Notes under the pieces: model-generated
What the model saw: the letters and a program-made list of their open reading frames with translations, nothing else
Told to the model about the DNA's origin: nothing
Database searches by the model: none
DNA from: Saprospiraceae bacterium
Lineage (GTDB): Bacteria; Bacteroidota; Bacteroidia; Chitinophagales; Saprospiraceae
Direction of reading: 5' to 3'
Assembly (NCBI GenBank): GCA_024103005.1
Contig: JAGFJA010000021.1
Location: 1-64,000, forward strand
Length of the DNA stretch: 64,000 bases
Position numbers and translations under genes: made by a program
Part shown: one piece after another, positions 60,940 through 64,000 of the stretch
Layout: the number at the start of each line of letters is the position of its first letter
Numbering within the stretch: the stretch's first letter is position 1

Positions 60940-62337
60940 TTATTCTGATTTAATAAATTTAATTGTCTGTACAAAGCCCTTGCCTTTTAAAGTGGCGCAA
61001 AAGGCACCTGAACCAATTTTGCCATTCATTTGTAACGTATCTCCAGATTGTACATTAATGCTGTAAACCTCTTTTCCTGATGGAATGGAATTTACAGACA
61101 GTATAGCCGTTCCTTGCATATTTTTATCAATAAATATGATCGGATTGGGGGAAGGCGACCGGCTTATTTTAAAATAAGTTGCTACGTAAGTGACAGATTT
61201 TGTCGAAGATTGCTGGTCCCATAAATCCAACCATTGATATGCCGCAGGAAATTCTCGTGCCCAGAACCATTCACTATGCTGGCCATCCGGTTGAATCAAT
61301 CTAAATATATTATCATCAGGGACTCCTGCAGTATGCATCAAATCAATATATGTATCTATATCAGGCACCATGTCTTCATCTTCATTCTGCCCAGCCATGA
61401 TATAAAATTTTTGATTTGTATTGGGAGTAAAATTAATCACATCAGTTTTTAAGCTGTCTGAATACCAGAAAGAAGGTGAAAATACACCTATCTTACCGAA
61501 GACCTGCGGATATTTTACTCCGGCATAAAAGCTGATTAATCCTCCCAATGATGACCCCATTATACCGGTATGCTCTGGTTCGGGCAACGTCCTGAAATAA
61601 CTGTCAATAAATGGCTTGAGGTTATTAACTAGAAAGTCAACATACATCTCACCTTGTCCGCCTTTATATTTCGGATTACTGTATGGTGTGTATTCGTCTA
61701 TACGATCACCACCACCATTATCTATACCTACAACAATGCAATCAAGATTGGATTTGGCAAATTCGTTCATGGCTTCATCCACTTTCCATTCACCTGCAAA
61801 ACTGAGAGCTTTGTCAAATAAGTTCTGGCCGTCATGCATGTAAAGGACCGGAAATTTCTCTGATCCGTTTGCATATCGAGCAGGAAGATATACCCAGATA
61901 CGCCTTTTCTTTGAAAATGGTATCATCGGGTAATCAGATTTTAAAATCAAGACTTCAGGTGAGGCCGTATGGGCTGAATTGGAAAAAATATCCTTCCAGG
62001 TTTGAATCTCAATATCAATGGTATCTCCCTGAGAATAAGTAACCTTTCTATTAGGAATTTCTCCGCCTGAAACCGACCCTTCAACAGCATTCCAGGTACC
62101 TCGTGTAGCTTTGTATTCCAAAGTGCCTGTAAAAGGAGGAATAATAAAAATATTATTTCCCGCCATCTGGGATGGATAATCAGGCTTCCAACCATTAAAA
62201 CTGGAGGGGAAGTGAATGGTATCTAAAATTGATTTATAAGTAGCTGGCGCCTTAGTTATTTTGAAATACATTTGGCAATAGCTATGGATACTTATTCCAA
62301 CGCTTAGACTTACGAATATTAAAAGTTTGGTAATCAT
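60940..62337 (-). CDS. Secreted alpha/beta-hydrolase (esterase D/enterochelin esterase-like)
   Basis: The start at 62337 gives 465 residues with a signal peptide (ITKLLIFVSLSVGISIHSYCQ). The frame to 62370 adds an unlikely 11 residues. An N-terminal beta-sandwich-like domain (about 22-130; FNGWKPDYPSQ) precedes the hydrolase domain. That domain has WVYLPARYANGSEKFPVLYMHDGQ, split by eye, the nucleophile elbow GSSLGG and the histidine in PDGQHSEWFW. The C-terminal 80 residues form another beta domain but do not look like a T9SS signal. The substrate is probably an ester on a siderophore, carbohydrate or xylan-like acyl group. Confidence 0.82.
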   Translation of the reverse strand: MITKLLIFVSLSVGISIHSYCQMYFKITKAPATYKSILDTIHFPSSFNGWKPDYPSQMAGNNIFIIPPFTGTLEYKATRGTWNAVEGSVSGGEIPNRKVTYSQGDTIDIEIQTWKDIFSNSAHTASPEVLILKSDYPMIPFSKKRRIWVYLPARYANGSEKFPVLYMHDGQNLFDKALSFAGEWKVDEAMNEFAKSNLDCIVVGIDNGGGDRIDEYTPYSNPKYKGGQGEMYVDFLVNNLKPFIDSYFRTLPEPEHTGIMGSSLGGLISFYAGVKYPQVFGKIGVFSPSFWYSDSLKTDVINFTPNTNQKFYIMAGQNEDEDMVPDIDTYIDLMHTAGVPDDNIFRLIQPDGQHSEWFWAREFPAAYQWLDLWDQQSSTKSVTYVATYFKISRSPSPNPIIFIDKNMQGTAILSVNSIPSGKEVYSINVQSGDTLQMNGKIGSGAFCATLKGKGFVQTIKFIKSE

Positions 62338-62400
62338 TATGTTATAATATATTTGTTCTTCCAAACACAAAGGTTAAATCTATAAATAAATTTATTTTAA

Positions 62401-62408
62401 TACCTTTG
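62401..62408 (+). promoter_or_regulatory. Promoter box of the DUF3467 gene
   Basis: TACCTTTG (TAnnTTTG) lies 20 bases before the ATG at 62428. Confidence 0.6.
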
Positions 62409-62427
62409 TTAAACAAAATTAATATAA

Positions 62428-62739
62428 ATGGCAGAACAACAGGAAAATCAATTGAATATTGAATTAAATGAAGAGGTTGCAGATGGAATTTATTCTAATC
62501 TTGCCATCATTACACACAGTCATACTGAATTTGTAGTTGATTTTATCAGGGTAATGCCAAATATTCCTAAGGCTAAAGTTAAATCAAGAATAATTATGAC
62601 GCCTCAGCATGCAAAGAGATTGCTCCATGCTTTAAGGGATAACATCGGTCGTTTTGAACAATCTCATGGTGTAATTCAGGATGTGGAAGATCAAACTGTT
62701 TTGCCAATGAATTTCAGCTCTCCGAAAGCTCAGGCTTAG
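62428..62739 (+). CDS. DUF3467 protein
   Basis: The 103-residue protein matches the DUF3467 family: [22 protein letters not shown], split by eye, with [11 protein letters not shown], then [24 protein letters not shown]. It is cytosolic with an acidic N-terminus. Its function is unknown, though its broad conservation suggests a housekeeping role. Its stop overlaps the ruvB stop by 4 bases in convergent orientation. Confidence 0.9.
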   Translation: MAEQQENQLNIELNEEVADGIYSNLAIITHSHTEFVVDFIRVMPNIPKAKVKSRIIMTPQHAKRLLHALRDNIGRFEQSHGVIQDVEDQTVLPMNFSSPKAQA

Positions 62740-63764
62740 TCAAATAACGTTTGCTGATAACTTTGAGGATTAAATCCAAGGTGTTTATATGCCTTCGGAG
62801 TAACTATTCTTCCCCTGGGAGTCCTTTGAATAAATCCTGACATAATTAAGAAGGGTTCATATACTTCCTCTATAGTGCCGCTCTCCTCTCCCACTGCTGT
62901 GCTTATTGTATTAATTCCTACAGGACCGCCATTGAATTTTTCGATGATGTTCCTAAGAATTTTATTATCCATTTCATCAAGTCCACACTCATCCACATTG
63001 AGTGCGTTTAATCCCATTTGAGCGATTGGAAGACTTATGATTCCATTTCCTTTAATCTGAGCAAAGTCCCTCATTCTTCTTAGTAAGGCATAAGCTATCC
63101 TCGGTGTCCCTCTGCTTCTCCTGGCTATCTCATGGATACCTTCAGGTTCAGTTTTCACTTGAAGTATATTAGCTGCTCGTTTAATAATGCCTTCCAGCGT
63201 CGGAATATCATAATAATCAAGCAAAAAGCTAATTCCGAACCGCGCGCGCATAGGAGCTGTCAGCAATCCCTGCCGTGTAGTTGCACCTATTAGGGTAAAT
63301 GGATTTATCGACAATTGAATACTCCTGGCATTGGGACCGGAATCTATCATGATATCAATCTTATAGTCTTCCATAGCGGAGTATAGATATTCTTCCACGA
63401 CAGTATTCAATCGGTGGATTTCATCAATAAACAGAACATCGTTGGGTTCTAAATTGGTCAATAAACCTGCAAGATCACCCGGCTTATCCAAAACAGGGCC
63501 TGATGTTACTTTCAGATTGGTACCTAATTCGTTTGCGATTATATTGCTTAGTGTTGTTTTACCCAAGCCCGGAGGACCATGCAATAAAACATGATCCAAT
63601 GCTTCGCCTCTTAACTTGGCAGCTTTAATAAAGACTTCCAGATTATCGACAATTTTACGCTGACCTTTAAACTCGTCCAGATAACCGGGACGCAAAGTCC
63701 GCTCTATAACCTTGTCGTCCTTACTCAGGTTATCAGCATCAGAATCCAGTAAATGATTTTTCAA
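62736..63764 (-). CDS. ruvB: Holliday junction branch-migration helicase RuvB
   Basis: The AAA+ motor drives branch migration with RuvA. A TTG start at 63762-63764 gives 342 residues; the frame is open to 63806, but the promoter box at 63785-63792 lies inside that extension. Motifs are Walker A GPPGLGKT (63-70), Walker [11 protein letters not shown], sensor [18 protein letters not shown] and the C-terminal winged helix with [20 protein letters not shown]. All catalytic elements are intact. ruvA and ruvC are not adjacent. Confidence 0.95.
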   Translation of the reverse strand: MKNHLLDSDADNLSKDDKVIERTLRPGYLDEFKGQRKIVDNLEVFIKAAKLRGEALDHVLLHGPPGLGKTTLSNIIANELGTNLKVTSGPVLDKPGDLAGLLTNLEPNDVLFIDEIHRLNTVVEEYLYSAMEDYKIDIMIDSGPNARSIQLSINPFTLIGATTRQGLLTAPMRARFGISFLLDYYDIPTLEGIIKRAANILQVKTEPEGIHEIARRSRGTPRIAYALLRRMRDFAQIKGNGIISLPIAQMGLNALNVDECGLDEMDNKILRNIIEKFNGGPVGINTISTAVGEESGTIEEVYEPFLIMSGFIQRTPRGRIVTPKAYKHLGFNPQSYQQTLFD

Positions 63765-63784
63765 CGTAATTATATTATAAATAG

Positions 63785-63792
63785 CAAAGATA
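63785..63792 (-). promoter_or_regulatory. ruvB promoter box
   Basis: On the - strand TATCTTTG followed by CTAT lies 21 bases upstream of the TTG at 63764 and supports that start. Confidence 0.6.
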
Positions 63793-63899
63793 TGAAAAAC
63801 GTTCATATTCTGGTTATATTTTCTGACCGGTTCAAACGATTCATCCGTGTTTATATTATTCTTGACTAAAATCAGAAAAATTTATCACATTTGTCTTCA

Positions 63900-64000
63900 G
63901 TGAAGAAATTGCAGATGTTTCATTTGGGTTTAATTGGAAGAGATTTAAGTCATTCATTTTCTAAAAAATACTTTGATGAAAAGTTTGAAAAGGAAAATAT
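63900..64000 (+). CDS. aroE: Shikimate dehydrogenase, 5' end (partial)
   Basis: The frame from a GTG at 63900 (or the ATG at 63915) runs off the right edge. It reads FHLGLIGRDLSHSFSKKYF followed by DEKFEKEN, the invariant N-terminal substrate-binding motif of AroE (GxIGxxxxHSxSxxYF). The enzyme reduces 3-dehydroshikimate with NADPH in aromatic amino-acid synthesis. A TTG at 63862-63864 and a CACATTTG box at 63886-63893 may be its promoter. It is divergent from ruvB. Confidence 0.85.
   Translation, partial: MKKLQMFHLGLIGRDLSHSFSKKYFDEKFEKEN

Overview
This looks like a chromosomal segment of a Bacteroidota bacterium, most likely of the Saprospiria or a related lineage. The signs are low GC, many A/T-rich spacers, start regions without Shine-Dalgarno sequences, repeated promoters of the Bacteroidota type (TAnnTTTG around -7, in some cases with TTG/TTTG about 18-21 bases upstream), and several cargo proteins of the type IX secretion system (T9SS). 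These carry both type B (gliding-motility-associated) and type A C-terminal sorting domains. No phage, CRISPR array, rRNA or tRNA gene was seen. The family-level placement is inference.

Layout. 1-0.4 kb: the 3' end of an IS30-family transposase, followed by the stranded C-terminus of an M1 (leukotriene-A4-hydrolase-like) aminopeptidase. 0.5-9.7 kb: rarA, an acyl-CoA dehydrogenase, a WbqC-family protein, a dynamin-like GTPase, a DedA membrane protein, three exported proteins of unknown function and a VWA protein. 9.8-15.0 kb: one tight operon with an exported unknown, a DarA-like (dialkylresorcinol/flexirubin pathway) protein, a small conserved protein, a BtrH-like protein and a two-gene ABC exporter. 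15.0-23.9 kb: a Kbp-like BON/LysM protein, secDF, gcvP, rocD and a DUF4126 protein. 23.9-25.3 kb: nicotinamide riboside salvage (NadR-type kinase and PnuC).

25.5-40 kb: a 1487-residue lectin/repeat adhesin with a T9SS type B signal; YqgE, FabD and the NAD(P)HX repair enzyme; then a PorP/SprF - OmpA/PD40 - large type B cargo operon. 40-42.6 kb: DoxX, the SRP 4.5S-type RNA gene (ffs), transaldolase-like aldolase, TrmN6 and a small HTH protein. 42.8-52.2 kb: a lipoprotein with three DUF5689-like domains paired with a TonB-dependent receptor, a LamG T9SS cargo, YbaB/EbfC, a sigma-54 activator and MiaB. 52.5-58.1 kb: glgA, glgC, an ATP-grasp enzyme, an HsdR-N-like nuclease-fold protein, a methyltransferase and a ferredoxin. 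58.1-64 kb: an A/T-rich palindrome-filled spacer before a pseudaminic-acid-type methylase, MarC, a type A T9SS cargo, an esterase, a DUF3467 protein, ruvB and the start of aroE.

The most interesting parts are the DarA-BtrH-ABC operon without its usual ketosynthases, the T9SS surface-protein loci, the triple-domain DUF5689/TonB pair, the palindromic leader near 58.3-58.46 kb and the IS30-interrupted peptidase at the left edge.
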